Origin: JAEXOD01 sp963663265
GTDB lineage: Bacteria; Bacteroidota; Ignavibacteria; Ignavibacteriales; Melioribacteraceae
DNA length: 64,000 nucleotides
Assembly: GCA_963663265.2 (NCBI GenBank)
Contig: CAXXXM010000002.1
Coordinates: 2,343,776 to 2,407,775, forward strand
Direction: 5' to 3'
The position numbers and the translations under genes are program-made. Positions within the stretch are counted from its first letter, which is position 1, and every line of letters begins with the position of its first letter. Below, one piece after another: positions 27,472-35,820 of the stretch. A model generated the notes under the pieces. That model saw only the letters and a program-made list of their open reading frames with translations, had not been told where the DNA came from and did no database searches.

Positions 27472-28407
27472 ATGGAAGTTGATATAAGTATTATTGATGA
27501 AAGCAAATCCATTTTGCAAGAAATTAGACTTCCTAATCAAACTGACGATTACACAATATATCTTAAACGTGATGATTTGCTTCATCCGGCAATATCGGGT
27601 AATAAATGGCGTAAACTGAAATATAATCTTGTAGAAGCTTCAAAGCGAGGAGATAATTCTATTCTTACATTTGGTGGTGCTTATTCAAATCATATTTATG
27701 CAGTAGCCAGTGCCGGAAAGTTATTTGGTTTTAAAACAATAGGAATAATAAGAGGAGAGGAACATTTGCCCCTTAATCCAACATTAAGTTTTGCAGAAGA
27801 ATGCGGTATGGATATTCATTACCTTGACAGAACTACATACAAAAACAGAAATGATAAAGCTTTCCAATTAAATCTGATTAATAGGTTTGGTAAAGCTTAT
27901 ATTGTGCCTGAAGGAGGAACAAATATGTATGCTCTGAAAGGTGTTGAAGAAATAATTTCAGAAATTGATGAAAGTTATGACTATATATGTTGTGCAAATG
28001 GAACAGGTGGAACCATATCCGGTTTAGTTGTTGGACTGCAAGGTAATAAAACTATTCTCGGTTTTCCTTCATTAAAAGGGGCAGAATTTTTATATAATGT
28101 GATTGACGATTTAGTGTTTGAGTATACTAATTATAAGTACAGTAATTATAAATTGATATTAGATTATCATTTTGGCGGGTATGCAAAAATTAATAAAGTA
28201 CTTATCGATTTTATTGAAGAATTTTATTCAATAAATAGTATTCCTTTAGATCCTGTTTATACAGGGAAAATGATGTATGGTTTAAATGATTTGGTTAAGA
28301 ATAATTATTTCCCTAAAGGTGCTAAGATAGTTGCCGTTCATACAGGCGGACTACAAGGCAACATGGGTATGCGTGAAAAAATAGAAAAACTACACAATAA
28401 TTATTAA
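27472..28407 (+). CDS. PLP-dependent D-cysteine desulfhydrase / ACC deaminase family enzyme
   Basis: The frame is open from a GTG at 27460, but TGGAG lies 6 bases before the ATG at 27472, which is preferred. This 311-residue fold-type II PLP enzyme has its likely Schiff-base Lys45 in ISGNKWRKL. Cofactor-contacting blocks are TFGGAYSNHIYAVA, PEGGTN and ANGTGGTISG, with VHTGGLQG at the end. Members deaminate 1-aminocyclopropane-1-carboxylate or remove H2S from D-cysteine. The sequence alone does not decide, and D-cysteine desulfhydrase is the commoner activity. It is co-oriented with the PepSY gene with almost no gap. Confidence 0.85.
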   Translation: MEVDISIIDESKSILQEIRLPNQTDDYTIYLKRDDLLHPAISGNKWRKLKYNLVEASKRGDNSILTFGGAYSNHIYAVASAGKLFGFKTIGIIRGEEHLPLNPTLSFAEECGMDIHYLDRTTYKNRNDKAFQLNLINRFGKAYIVPEGGTNMYALKGVEEIISEIDESYDYICCANGTGGTISGLVVGLQGNKTILGFPSLKGAEFLYNVIDDLVFEYTNYKYSNYKLILDYHFGGYAKINKVLIDFIEEFYSINSIPLDPVYTGKMMYGLNDLVKNNYFPKGAKIVAVHTGGLQGNMGMREKIEKLHNNY

Positions 28408-28410
28408 TTA

Positions 28411-30315
28411 TTAATTATTAATTGTTATAGTATCTTCTCCATTACTGTTATATTCAATCTTATAATAATTATCCCTAATATAACATAAACCTTCGTTTTC
28501 ATTATCGCATAGATATAATACCACATTTAAGTATGTTACATTTGAAATATTGGGTAATGTTAGTTTTTCGTCAAGTATATTTATTTTAATTGAGTTGATA
28601 AGTATGCCATCTTTATCGTAAAAATTAATAAAACTATCTATATAATTATTCAACTTTTTTGATTTATTATTTATATCTAATTGTAAATAGAGCTGATTGT
28701 TTTTACTAATATTTTTAATTGATTTAAAGTTTAGTGAATTAATATTTAATGTACTATTATTTGTTTGTTTCGGTTTAATTAATAATGTAGAAACTTTATT
28801 TGTTGATAGGTCAATTATTCTTATTAAATCATTATTAGTATCGGCAACATATATTTTGTCATTAAGTAAAGTTAACCCACTTGGTTCATTAAAAGAAGCA
28901 TCAAGCAAATCACCATCAGTCATTCCCTCTTTCCCTGTACCTGCTAATGTAGAAATTGTATTAGTATTTAAATCTAATAATTTAATTTTATTGTTATATG
29001 TATCTGCAATGTACAACTTATTATTATAATAATTAATTCCTAAAGGATGTTGTAATAAGGCTTTTGAAAATGAACCATCTTTATCCCCATATTCAAAAAG
29101 TCCTTTACCAATCAAGGTATTAACATTCCCAGATGAGGAAATATCCGCCTTTCTGATTGCACTTACTTCGCTATCGGCAAAGTATAAAACATTCCCATCT
29201 GTTGTAATCCCGCTTGGTTGTGCTAATTGCGAGTTTAATAAATCACTATCAACAATATTCTCATAACCGTTACCGGCATGTAAACTTATTTGATTGTTTG
29301 ATAAGTTTATTTTCCAGATTTGATGAGGTCCTGCCATAGCTATGAATAAATAATTGTTAGCTATTGTTAAATCCCATGGAGAATTTAATCCCATTAATTT
29401 AGCATCTCCTTTAGGATTCCTACTATATATTTGTTTGCCCAGTCCAGAAATTGTTTCTACTGTTCTATTAATTAAGTCAGCTTTTCTAATTAAGTGATTT
29501 TCAGTATCGGCAATATATAGGGTATTATTATAAAAAACCGTTCCTTGAGGCATATTAAATTCTGCTTTATCAAAAGAGCCATCATTTAATCCTTTTTTGC
29601 CTGAACCAATAATATCCTTAATTTCACCAGATTCATCTACTATTAAAATTCTATTATTATTTGAATCTGTAATAAGAAGCAAATCTTTATTATTAGAGCT
29701 GATTTTACCAGGAAAGTTTAATAAAGATTTCTCTGTTTTATTTTTCTCTAAAACCGTGTTAAAAGGAGCTAAATTTAGTTTTCCTTTATACTTTTCAATA
29801 AGAGTAGATATATTGTAATCGAATAAATCAAAAATGCCTTCACCGGAGTGAGTACCAAAAATATATCCCTCTGGATCAATAAGTACTAAAGTAGGCCAGG
29901 CATTAGCCGAGTATTCTCTCCAAATCTCAAAATTTTTATCATTTACTACCGGATGTTTTATGTTATATCTTAAAATTGCTTGTCTTATATTTTCAGTTCC
30001 TTTTTCGGTGGTAAATTTGGCAGAATGCACACCAATAACTACTAATTCATCTTTATATTTTTCTTCAAGTTTAGATAATTCCGGTAAAATATGCATACAG
30101 TTTATGCAACAATATGTCCAAAAATCTAATAATACAATTTTGCCACGCAAGTCTTTAAGTTTAATTGGCTTTTCTGTGTTTAGCCAGTCTAATCCTGTTG
30201 TAAACTCAGGTGCATGAATTTTCATGGTTTTTTCTCCAACTAATTGGGAATGGGTTTGTCCTTTACAAGAATAAAAAGAAATTATAAGAAAAAAAATAGA
30301 TATTATTTTAATCAT
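28411..30315 (-). CDS. Exported thioredoxin-like protein with NHL beta-propeller (NHLRC2-like)
   Basis: The frame extends to 30381, but the ATG at 30315 starts a lipoprotein-type signal (MIKIISIFFLIISFYSC, Cys at position 17) and has AAAAGAGA upstream, so it is chosen. An AhpC/TlpA-like thioredoxin domain follows, with FWTYCCINC (C-x-x-C), HSAKFTTEKGTENI and WPTLVLIDPEG. About five NHL repeats come next (PQGTVFYNNTLYIADTENHLIRKAD and similar), and a beta-rich C-terminal tail. The combination is that of NHLRC2-type proteins of unknown role; a periplasmic redox function is likely. Divergent from the TetR operon. Confidence 0.88.
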   Translation of the reverse strand: MIKIISIFFLIISFYSCKGQTHSQLVGEKTMKIHAPEFTTGLDWLNTEKPIKLKDLRGKIVLLDFWTYCCINCMHILPELSKLEEKYKDELVVIGVHSAKFTTEKGTENIRQAILRYNIKHPVVNDKNFEIWREYSANAWPTLVLIDPEGYIFGTHSGEGIFDLFDYNISTLIEKYKGKLNLAPFNTVLEKNKTEKSLLNFPGKISSNNKDLLLITDSNNNRILIVDESGEIKDIIGSGKKGLNDGSFDKAEFNMPQGTVFYNNTLYIADTENHLIRKADLINRTVETISGLGKQIYSRNPKGDAKLMGLNSPWDLTIANNYLFIAMAGPHQIWKINLSNNQISLHAGNGYENIVDSDLLNSQLAQPSGITTDGNVLYFADSEVSAIRKADISSSGNVNTLIGKGLFEYGDKDGSFSKALLQHPLGINYYNNKLYIADTYNNKIKLLDLNTNTISTLAGTGKEGMTDGDLLDASFNEPSGLTLLNDKIYVADTNNDLIRIIDLSTNKVSTLLIKPKQTNNSTLNINSLNFKSIKNISKNNQLYLQLDINNKSKKLNNYIDSFINFYDKDGILINSIKINILDEKLTLPNISNVTYLNVVLYLCDNENEGLCYIRDNYYKIEYNSNGEDTITINN

Positions 30316-30416
30316 ACCAATCGTCTCTTTTAAGATTGAAACCATTTTTTTACAAAAAAGTTCCTTAGATAAATTATACATTATTAATGTGAATACAAAA
30401 TAGATGAACTATAAAA

Positions 30417-30439
30417 CAAACCGACCGTCGGTATGTATA
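30417..30439. promoter_or_regulatory. Probable TetR operator 1
   Basis: A perfect palindrome ACCGAC-C-GTCGGT at 30420-30432 inside a 23-base block that is repeated exactly at 30509-30531. It lies between the divergent NHL gene and tetR, within reach of the promoters of both. Confidence 0.8.
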
Positions 30440-30508
30440 ATTTGGTTAAAAATAACATTTTTAGGATATGATTTTCCTTGTTTTTGAATAAAATAATTGG
30501 TAAAATTG

Positions 30509-30531
30509 CAAACCGACCGTCGGTATGTATA
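30509..30531. promoter_or_regulatory. Probable TetR operator 2, abutting the tetR ribosome site
   Basis: The second identical 23-base block, with palindrome 30512-30524, 92 bases from the first. Its end touches the AGGAG ribosome site of tetR (ATG at 30541), which fits autorepression. Confidence 0.85.
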
Positions 30532-30540
30532 GGAGTATGA

Positions 30541-31134
30541 ATGGAAAAAACAAAAGTAGAGCGAATTGATTCAATAATTAAGGCAGCCTTATTAGAATTT
30601 ACAGAAAAAGGCTTTGAAAACACTTCGATGAATTTAATAGCAGAACGGGCAAATTTAAGCAAAGGTGGGTTGTATCATCATTTTAAAAGTAAAGATGACT
30701 TACTATTTGCTGTAAATAATCAAATAATGCGTCCCTTAGTACAATTAATGAGGGAAGCAGAAAGCATGGAATCGCCATTAAATGGACTGAATTTGTTTAT
30801 TAAAGGATATATTGTTTTTTGGTATTTTCATAAAAAAGAATTAGAGATAACATTAACAGCAATATCAAAGCTATTAAAAGCAGAAACAAAGAAAGATTAT
30901 TTGGAATATATAAACAACATGAAGCACTTTTTAGAATACTTATTAATAAAAGGTATTGAAAAAGGTGAAATCAAAAATATTAATGCCGGAATTACAGCAT
31001 CTATAATATTTACGAATCTTGAAGGAAACATAATTAGAATAGCAGCTGATAAAGGAGTTGAAATTGAGGAAATAATTGACGAAATTAAGAAAATAATAAT
31101 TGAGCCATTAATTTTTAAACTAAGTTGGTTGTAG
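30541..31134 (+). CDS. TetR/AcrR-family transcriptional regulator
   Basis: This 197-residue protein has an N-terminal TetR helix-turn-helix (AALLEFTEKGFENTSMNLIAERANLSKGGLYHHFKSKDDLL) and an all-helical ligand domain. The two identical ACCGACCGTCGGT operators directly upstream make autoregulation, and control of the following antiporter operon, likely. The gene is separated from the antiporter by 3 bases. The ligand is unknown. Confidence 0.93.
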   Translation: MEKTKVERIDSIIKAALLEFTEKGFENTSMNLIAERANLSKGGLYHHFKSKDDLLFAVNNQIMRPLVQLMREAESMESPLNGLNLFIKGYIVFWYFHKKELEITLTAISKLLKAETKKDYLEYINNMKHFLEYLLIKGIEKGEIKNINAGITASIIFTNLEGNIIRIAADKGVEIEEIIDEIKKIIIEPLIFKLSWL

Positions 31135-31137
31135 ACT

Positions 31138-33099
31138 ATGGAAATGGGGTTATTAAATGATTTAGTAGTTATTTTTGGATTATCAATAGCAATTATATTA
31201 ATATTTAATAAATTGAAAATTCCGGCGGTAGTTGGTTTTTTACTTTCAGGAATAATAGCAGGTCCTTCAGGCTTAAAGTTAATAAGCTCGATCCATGAAG
31301 TAGAAGTTCTGTCAGAAATCGGAATTTTATTGTTACTCTTTACAATAGGAATAGAGTTTTCATTCAAAGAAATATTCAAGCTCAAAAAATCACTAACAAT
31401 TGGCGGAGCCTCACAAGTACTTTTTACAACAATTACAATTGCTTTGATAGTATATCCCTTTATGAATAATTTTAAGGAAGCGATATTTGTTGGGTTTATT
31501 GTTGCATTGAGTAGTACAGCTTTAGTAATAAAATTACTATCGGAAAAAGGGGAGATAGATACTCTTCAGGGGAAAACCGTTTTAGCATTATTAATATCCC
31601 AAGATTTAATAACCATCCCAATGATTTTATTTGTTCCATATTTTGCCGGAATAAATATGGATAACGGTTTTTCTATCCCATTATTATTGGTAAAAGGAAT
31701 TTTAATTGTAGTTATGGTATTTATAGCAGCAAAATATATTATACCATTTATGTTATTTCAAATAGCACGAACAAGAGTAAGGGAATTATTTTTAATAAGT
31801 ATATTAGTTATTTGTTTTGGAATTGTTTGGATTACTTCGAGTTTGGGAATCTCAGTAGCGTTGGGTGCATTTATTGCAGGGTTAATTATTTCCGAATCGG
31901 AGTTTAGTCATCAAGCATTGGGCAATATATTACCTTTTAGAGATATTTTTATAAGTTTGTTTTTTATATCGATAGGGATGTTGTTAAGTATTAATTATGC
32001 ATTTAACAATATTGTACTAATAATTGGATTAACAATATTTGTTATGCTAATAAAGACTTTCTGGGGAGCAATATCTTCGTTGTTTTTGAAACAACCTTTA
32101 AGAACAGGAATAATTGTTGGTATAAGTATAAATGCGATTGGTGAGTTCGCTTTTGTGATGGCAAAAGCAGCAAAAGAGTATAATATTTTAAATGAATCAG
32201 CTTATCAATTATTTTTATCGGTATCAATTTTGAGTATAGGAATAAGCCCCTTTTTAATACGATATTCATCAAAAATAGCTGCATTATTTGGGAAAGGAAA
32301 ATCAAAAAAGAACAAATACGAATTAGAAAATAAAACAATATTAGAAGACCACTTAATTATAGTTGGTTATGGAATTAATGGAAAAAATTTAAGTAAAGCT
32401 GCAATTGAATCAAAGATTCCATATGTAGTTTTGGAATTAAATCCGGAGACAGTTGCGAGGGAAAGGAAAAAAAAGATTCCAATACACTATGGGGATGCTG
32501 CTAATGAAGGTGTGTTAAAAAATTTAAGTATAGAAAATGCGAGAATAATGGTTGTTGCAATAAATGACCCATATGCAGTAAGAAGAATTGTTAGTGTGGC
32601 AAAAAATATAAATCCAAATATACACTTGATTGTACGAACCAGACACATTAGTGAAATAAACAGTTTAATAAATATGGGAGCAGACGAAGTAATCCCGGAA
32701 GAATATGAAACAAGTATTGAAATATTTACCAGAGTAATGTTAAAATATTTAGTTCCGTATGAAGATATTGAAAAGCTAACCGACGAAATAAGGGCAAATG
32801 GTTATAAACTATTTCGTGCTCTGCCGAGTAAAAGGAAAAAAAAGGTAATTGAAATTCCGGAGATTAGTATATCTGCTATAAAAATAAACAAAAATAGTCC
32901 AATAATTGGAAAATCATTACGTGAAATAGATTTTAGAAATAAATATAATACAGCAATACTTTTTGTAAGAAAACCTAATAAAGTTATTTCAAATATTAAT
33001 GGGGAATATATTATTAGTGATGGAGATATATTATATATAATGATTGAACCAATAAAGGTTAATGAATTAAGAAAGGTGTTAAATGAAAAGAAAAATTAG
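31138..33099 (+). CDS. CPA2-family monovalent cation:proton antiporter with RCK_N and RCK_C domains (KefB/KefC-like)
   Basis: This 653-residue protein has about 12-13 membrane segments in residues 1-385, with the family motifs PAVVGFLLSGIIAGPSG, FTIGIEFS, SSTALVIKLL and GAFIAGLIISESEFSHQ. An RCK_N (TrkA-N) domain begins near 403 (HLIIVGYGINGKNLSKAA, a Rossmann GxGxxG), and an RCK_C domain lies near 578-650. It is expected to exchange K+ or Na+ for protons across the inner membrane under nucleotide control. Its last 17 bases overlap the lipoprotein gene that follows. Confidence 0.93.
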   Translation: MEMGLLNDLVVIFGLSIAIILIFNKLKIPAVVGFLLSGIIAGPSGLKLISSIHEVEVLSEIGILLLLFTIGIEFSFKEIFKLKKSLTIGGASQVLFTTITIALIVYPFMNNFKEAIFVGFIVALSSTALVIKLLSEKGEIDTLQGKTVLALLISQDLITIPMILFVPYFAGINMDNGFSIPLLLVKGILIVVMVFIAAKYIIPFMLFQIARTRVRELFLISILVICFGIVWITSSLGISVALGAFIAGLIISESEFSHQALGNILPFRDIFISLFFISIGMLLSINYAFNNIVLIIGLTIFVMLIKTFWGAISSLFLKQPLRTGIIVGISINAIGEFAFVMAKAAKEYNILNESAYQLFLSVSILSIGISPFLIRYSSKIAALFGKGKSKKNKYELENKTILEDHLIIVGYGINGKNLSKAAIESKIPYVVLELNPETVARERKKKIPIHYGDAANEGVLKNLSIENARIMVVAINDPYAVRRIVSVAKNINPNIHLIVRTRHISEINSLINMGADEVIPEEYETSIEIFTRVMLKYLVPYEDIEKLTDEIRANGYKLFRALPSKRKKKVIEIPEISISAIKINKNSPIIGKSLREIDFRNKYNTAILFVRKPNKVISNINGEYIISDGDILYIMIEPIKVNELRKVLNEKKN

Positions 33100-33379
33100 C
33101 ATAATATTCTTGTTTTTCACAATATGTTTAATGTATTCATGTGTTGCACCAAGTTTAGAATTAAAAAACTATATTGTAAAAGAAAAATCAATTGTAAATA
33201 ATAAATCAATTAATTCGTTAGATTGGCAGGGAAAAAATAAAGTCAATGTAATAAGAGTAAAACGAGGGACTGAGACAATTAATAGAATAAATGGTAATTT
33301 TAAATTTGCTGTAAATGACACAGTATATATTTTAATTGAGTCGACATCTGCTCAATTTATAACAAGATATTTTGATTAA
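33083..33379 (+). CDS. Small lipoprotein with RCK_C-like domain
   Basis: This 98-residue protein has a lipoprotein signal (MKRKISIIFLFFTICLMYSC, lipid-acceptor Cys20). The start overlaps the antiporter gene by 17 bases. The mature part can be aligned without gaps over about 68 residues to the antiporter's own C-terminal RCK_C segment. Shared positions include KS...D, the INRINGN/ISNINGE turn, and VNDTVYILIE/DGDILYIMIE, about one quarter identical by eye. RCK_C domains normally bind ligands in the cytoplasm, so an exported copy is odd. I know of no characterised family. The lipoprotein call is firm; the domain homology is inference. Confidence 0.75.
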   Translation: MKRKISIIFLFFTICLMYSCVAPSLELKNYIVKEKSIVNNKSINSLDWQGKNKVNVIRVKRGTETINRINGNFKFAVNDTVYILIESTSAQFITRYFD

Positions 33380-33393
33380 TTAGTGAGGATAGA

Positions 33394-34593
33394 ATGAAAA
33401 AGATTATGCGAATATTATTAGTATTTTTGGTGACGACTAATTTATTATACCCATGCACAACAGCTATTATATCGGGGAAATGCACAAAAGATGGAAGACC
33501 ACTATTATGGAAACACAGAGATACTTCAACTGAAGATAATAAAATAATGTATTTTAATGATGGAAATTACCCGTATGTTGGATTAGTAGATAGTAAAGAT
33601 AAAGAGGGGGAAAATGTTTGGGCAGGTTATAATTCAACTGGTTTTGCAATAATGAATTCTGCTTCATACAATTTAATAGCAGAAGATACAATTAAATTGG
33701 TTGATCAAGAAGGTATACTAATGAAGGAAGCTTTAAAGGTTTGCAAAACAGTTGATGACTTTGAAAAGTTTTTGCAAAACCATAAAAAACCATTAGGTGT
33801 TCAAGCAAATTTTGGAGTTATTGATGCACAAGGGGGGGCAGCATATTATGAAACAGACCAATTTAACTATGTAAAAATTGATGTTAATGATTCTAAAATC
33901 GCTCCATTTGGATATGTTATAAGAACTAATTATTCATTCACCGGCGACCCAGAAACAGGTTTCGGTTATATTAGATATAATACTGCAAATAATTTATTTG
34001 CTCAAGCAGTTGCAGAAAATAAATTAACACCTGAATTTGTTTTTACCGAAGCTTCAAGATGTTTAACAAATTCATTAACGGGGATAAATTTATATGAATA
34101 TGTAACACCAACATCTTTTACAGCATTTGCAGATTATATTCCTCGTAGTACTTCAGTAGCTTCAATTGTGATTGCCGGAGTTAGAAAAGGTGAGGATGTT
34201 AAAATGACAACTATGTGGGCAATAGTAGGTTTTCCGCTTACTTCAATGGTAATTCCTGTATGGTTAGAAACTGGTGAACAATTACCAAAACAATTGTTGG
34301 CAAATGAAACAGGTAAGGCACCTATTTGCGAAAAAGCTAATTTATTAAAAGCTAAATGTTATCCAATTAAACGAGGTTCTGGGGAGAATTATATAAAAAT
34401 AGATGAGTTGGTTAATAATTCGGATTCCGGTATATTACAGTTGATTAAAACAGGAGAAAAAGAAATAATATCCAAAACAAACACATTATTGAGTAAGTGG
34501 CGTTTTAATGGTTTTGATAAATCTGAAGCGGCTAATTATTACAAATGGATTGATGATTACATAGAAAATTATTATATAAATTATTTGAAATAA
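33394..34593 (+). CDS. Exported Ntn-hydrolase (C45/choloylglycine hydrolase-like)
   Basis: This 399-residue protein has GAGGA before the ATG. A signal peptide runs to about residue 20 and is followed directly by Cys21 in CTTAIISGKCTKDGRPLLWKHRDT. Ntn hydrolases of the C45 and choloylglycine type use an N-terminal Cys exposed by processing, so signal cleavage could itself create the nucleophile. Later family-like blocks are WAGYNSTGFAIMNSASYN, NFGVIDAQGGAAYYE and RTNYSF. The substrate is unknown (amide or acyl-transfer). Last gene of the TetR-controlled operon, 14 bases after the lipoprotein gene. Confidence 0.78.
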   Translation: MKKIMRILLVFLVTTNLLYPCTTAIISGKCTKDGRPLLWKHRDTSTEDNKIMYFNDGNYPYVGLVDSKDKEGENVWAGYNSTGFAIMNSASYNLIAEDTIKLVDQEGILMKEALKVCKTVDDFEKFLQNHKKPLGVQANFGVIDAQGGAAYYETDQFNYVKIDVNDSKIAPFGYVIRTNYSFTGDPETGFGYIRYNTANNLFAQAVAENKLTPEFVFTEASRCLTNSLTGINLYEYVTPTSFTAFADYIPRSTSVASIVIAGVRKGEDVKMTTMWAIVGFPLTSMVIPVWLETGEQLPKQLLANETGKAPICEKANLLKAKCYPIKRGSGENYIKIDELVNNSDSGILQLIKTGEKEIISKTNTLLSKWRFNGFDKSEAANYYKWIDDYIENYYINYLK

Positions 34594-34601
34594 AAAATGA
34601 A

Positions 34602-34625
34602 AGGGGGTATAATAATTACCCCCTC
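34602..34625. terminator. Bidirectional hairpin between convergent genes
   Basis: AGGGGGTA / TACCCCCT stem (34602-34609 and 34617-34624). The better T-rich tail is on the minus strand (TTTCATTTTTTATTT), so it serves the phosphoesterase gene best. Confidence 0.65.
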
Positions 34626-34653
34626 TCGGTATTTATAGGTAAGGAGTCTGAAA

Positions 34654-35571
34654 TTACACGGTTTTTAGTAAAGCATTTTGTTTACTGGGTAAAATAAAAC
34701 TTTCAGCAGTTTTAATTTCTTCTATACTTAAATAGGGGTTCCCTTTTGACATATCTATAAGAATTGAAGAGCACAAAGAAGGGATTAAATTATCAACACA
34801 CCCACCAGCATTTACAAAATCAATCCCTTTACGGGTATATAGTTTAGTCTCGTGACTATGTCCATGAAGAACTAATTTAACATTGTTGTTAGAGAACAAT
34901 TTTATTAGTTTTTTCTTTCCTCTAAGTTTCATTGTATACTTTTCAATTTTATTCCATATAGTACTATAAGATGAAGTTGATTCACAATTATTTTTATAAA
35001 AATGATGATGTGCCAAAATTATTTTTTCTTTATCAGTAATAATATCAGAAGATAATTGATTAGCTAAGTTGTTAAAATCAATTGATGATACTTTACCATT
35101 TGAAGCAAAAGGATTATAAAAGCGAGAGTAAAAGTCGATTGTATTAACAGCAATAAAGGCATAATCTCCAACCACTTTTGTAAAAGGATAAATGTTGGGG
35201 TAAGAAAAAACAACATCCTCATGCAGCTCTTTAAAGGTCAAAACAAACTGCTTTATTTTGGCAAAATACTCCGTTTGTTGACATCGTTTTGGGAAACTTA
35301 ATATATCTAAAGCAGTTTGAACACCACCATAAATATCATGGTTACCAATAATAACAGTTACCTTATCACTATTATAAATACCAAAAAGCTGTAACATCTT
35401 TTTTAATAATAACCAGTCTTTTTCTTGTGCATTATCGGAGATATCACCGGTAATAACCAAGTGGTCATAATTATTATCTACAAAGTGTTTAAGAAGATTG
35501 CGGGTTTTAATAATATTCTCTTTTTTAAAAGTACTGCTTAAGTGTAAATCAGAAAGATGTAAAAATTTCAT
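34654..35571 (-). CDS. Calcineurin-like metallophosphoesterase
   Basis: This 305-residue cytoplasmic protein has all five motifs of the family: FLHLSDLHL, ITGDISD, IIGNHDIYG, LAHHHFYK and LHGHSHET, which bind the two-metal centre. It resembles cyclic-nucleotide or UDP-diacylglucosamine-type phosphoesterases in layout but has no diagnostic feature for either. It is single, convergent with the TetR operon and divergent from the OlsF-like gene, which might hint at a lipid-related substrate (inference). Confidence 0.88.
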   Translation of the reverse strand: MKFLHLSDLHLSSTFKKENIIKTRNLLKHFVDNNYDHLVITGDISDNAQEKDWLLLKKMLQLFGIYNSDKVTVIIGNHDIYGGVQTALDILSFPKRCQQTEYFAKIKQFVLTFKELHEDVVFSYPNIYPFTKVVGDYAFIAVNTIDFYSRFYNPFASNGKVSSIDFNNLANQLSSDIITDKEKIILAHHHFYKNNCESTSSYSTIWNKIEKYTMKLRGKKKLIKLFSNNNVKLVLHGHSHETKLYTRKGIDFVNAGGCVDNLIPSLCSSILIDMSKGNPYLSIEEIKTAESFILPSKQNALLKTV

Positions 35572-35820
35572 ATGCCATACTAATTAATTTAGGTATCAAA
35601 AAATAATAAACCAATGTTAAGCAATTATAACCATAATGTTAAGATATTGTTAAAATCAGTTAGTTGAATACAAGTTAACAATTTATTAAAACTAACATAA
35701 TAATGGCTTAACACAACTAAAAAATAAATGAAGTATAATTGAATAAAATAAATTAAAAAGGTTACCATCATTAAAATCAACCTAAGCAATTAAAAGGTGA
35801 AAAAACATGTTGGAGAAAAT

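Noticed and set aside
30384..30662. 92-codon minus-strand frame across the TetR operators
   Set aside because: It is antisense to the start of tetR and runs through both operators; the tetR reading is certain.
35797..35820. Longer GTG start for the OlsF-like protein
   Set aside because: The ATG at 35821 has a well-spaced GGAG; the GTG has only a weak AAAAGG ahead and would add residues that include the ribosome site itself.
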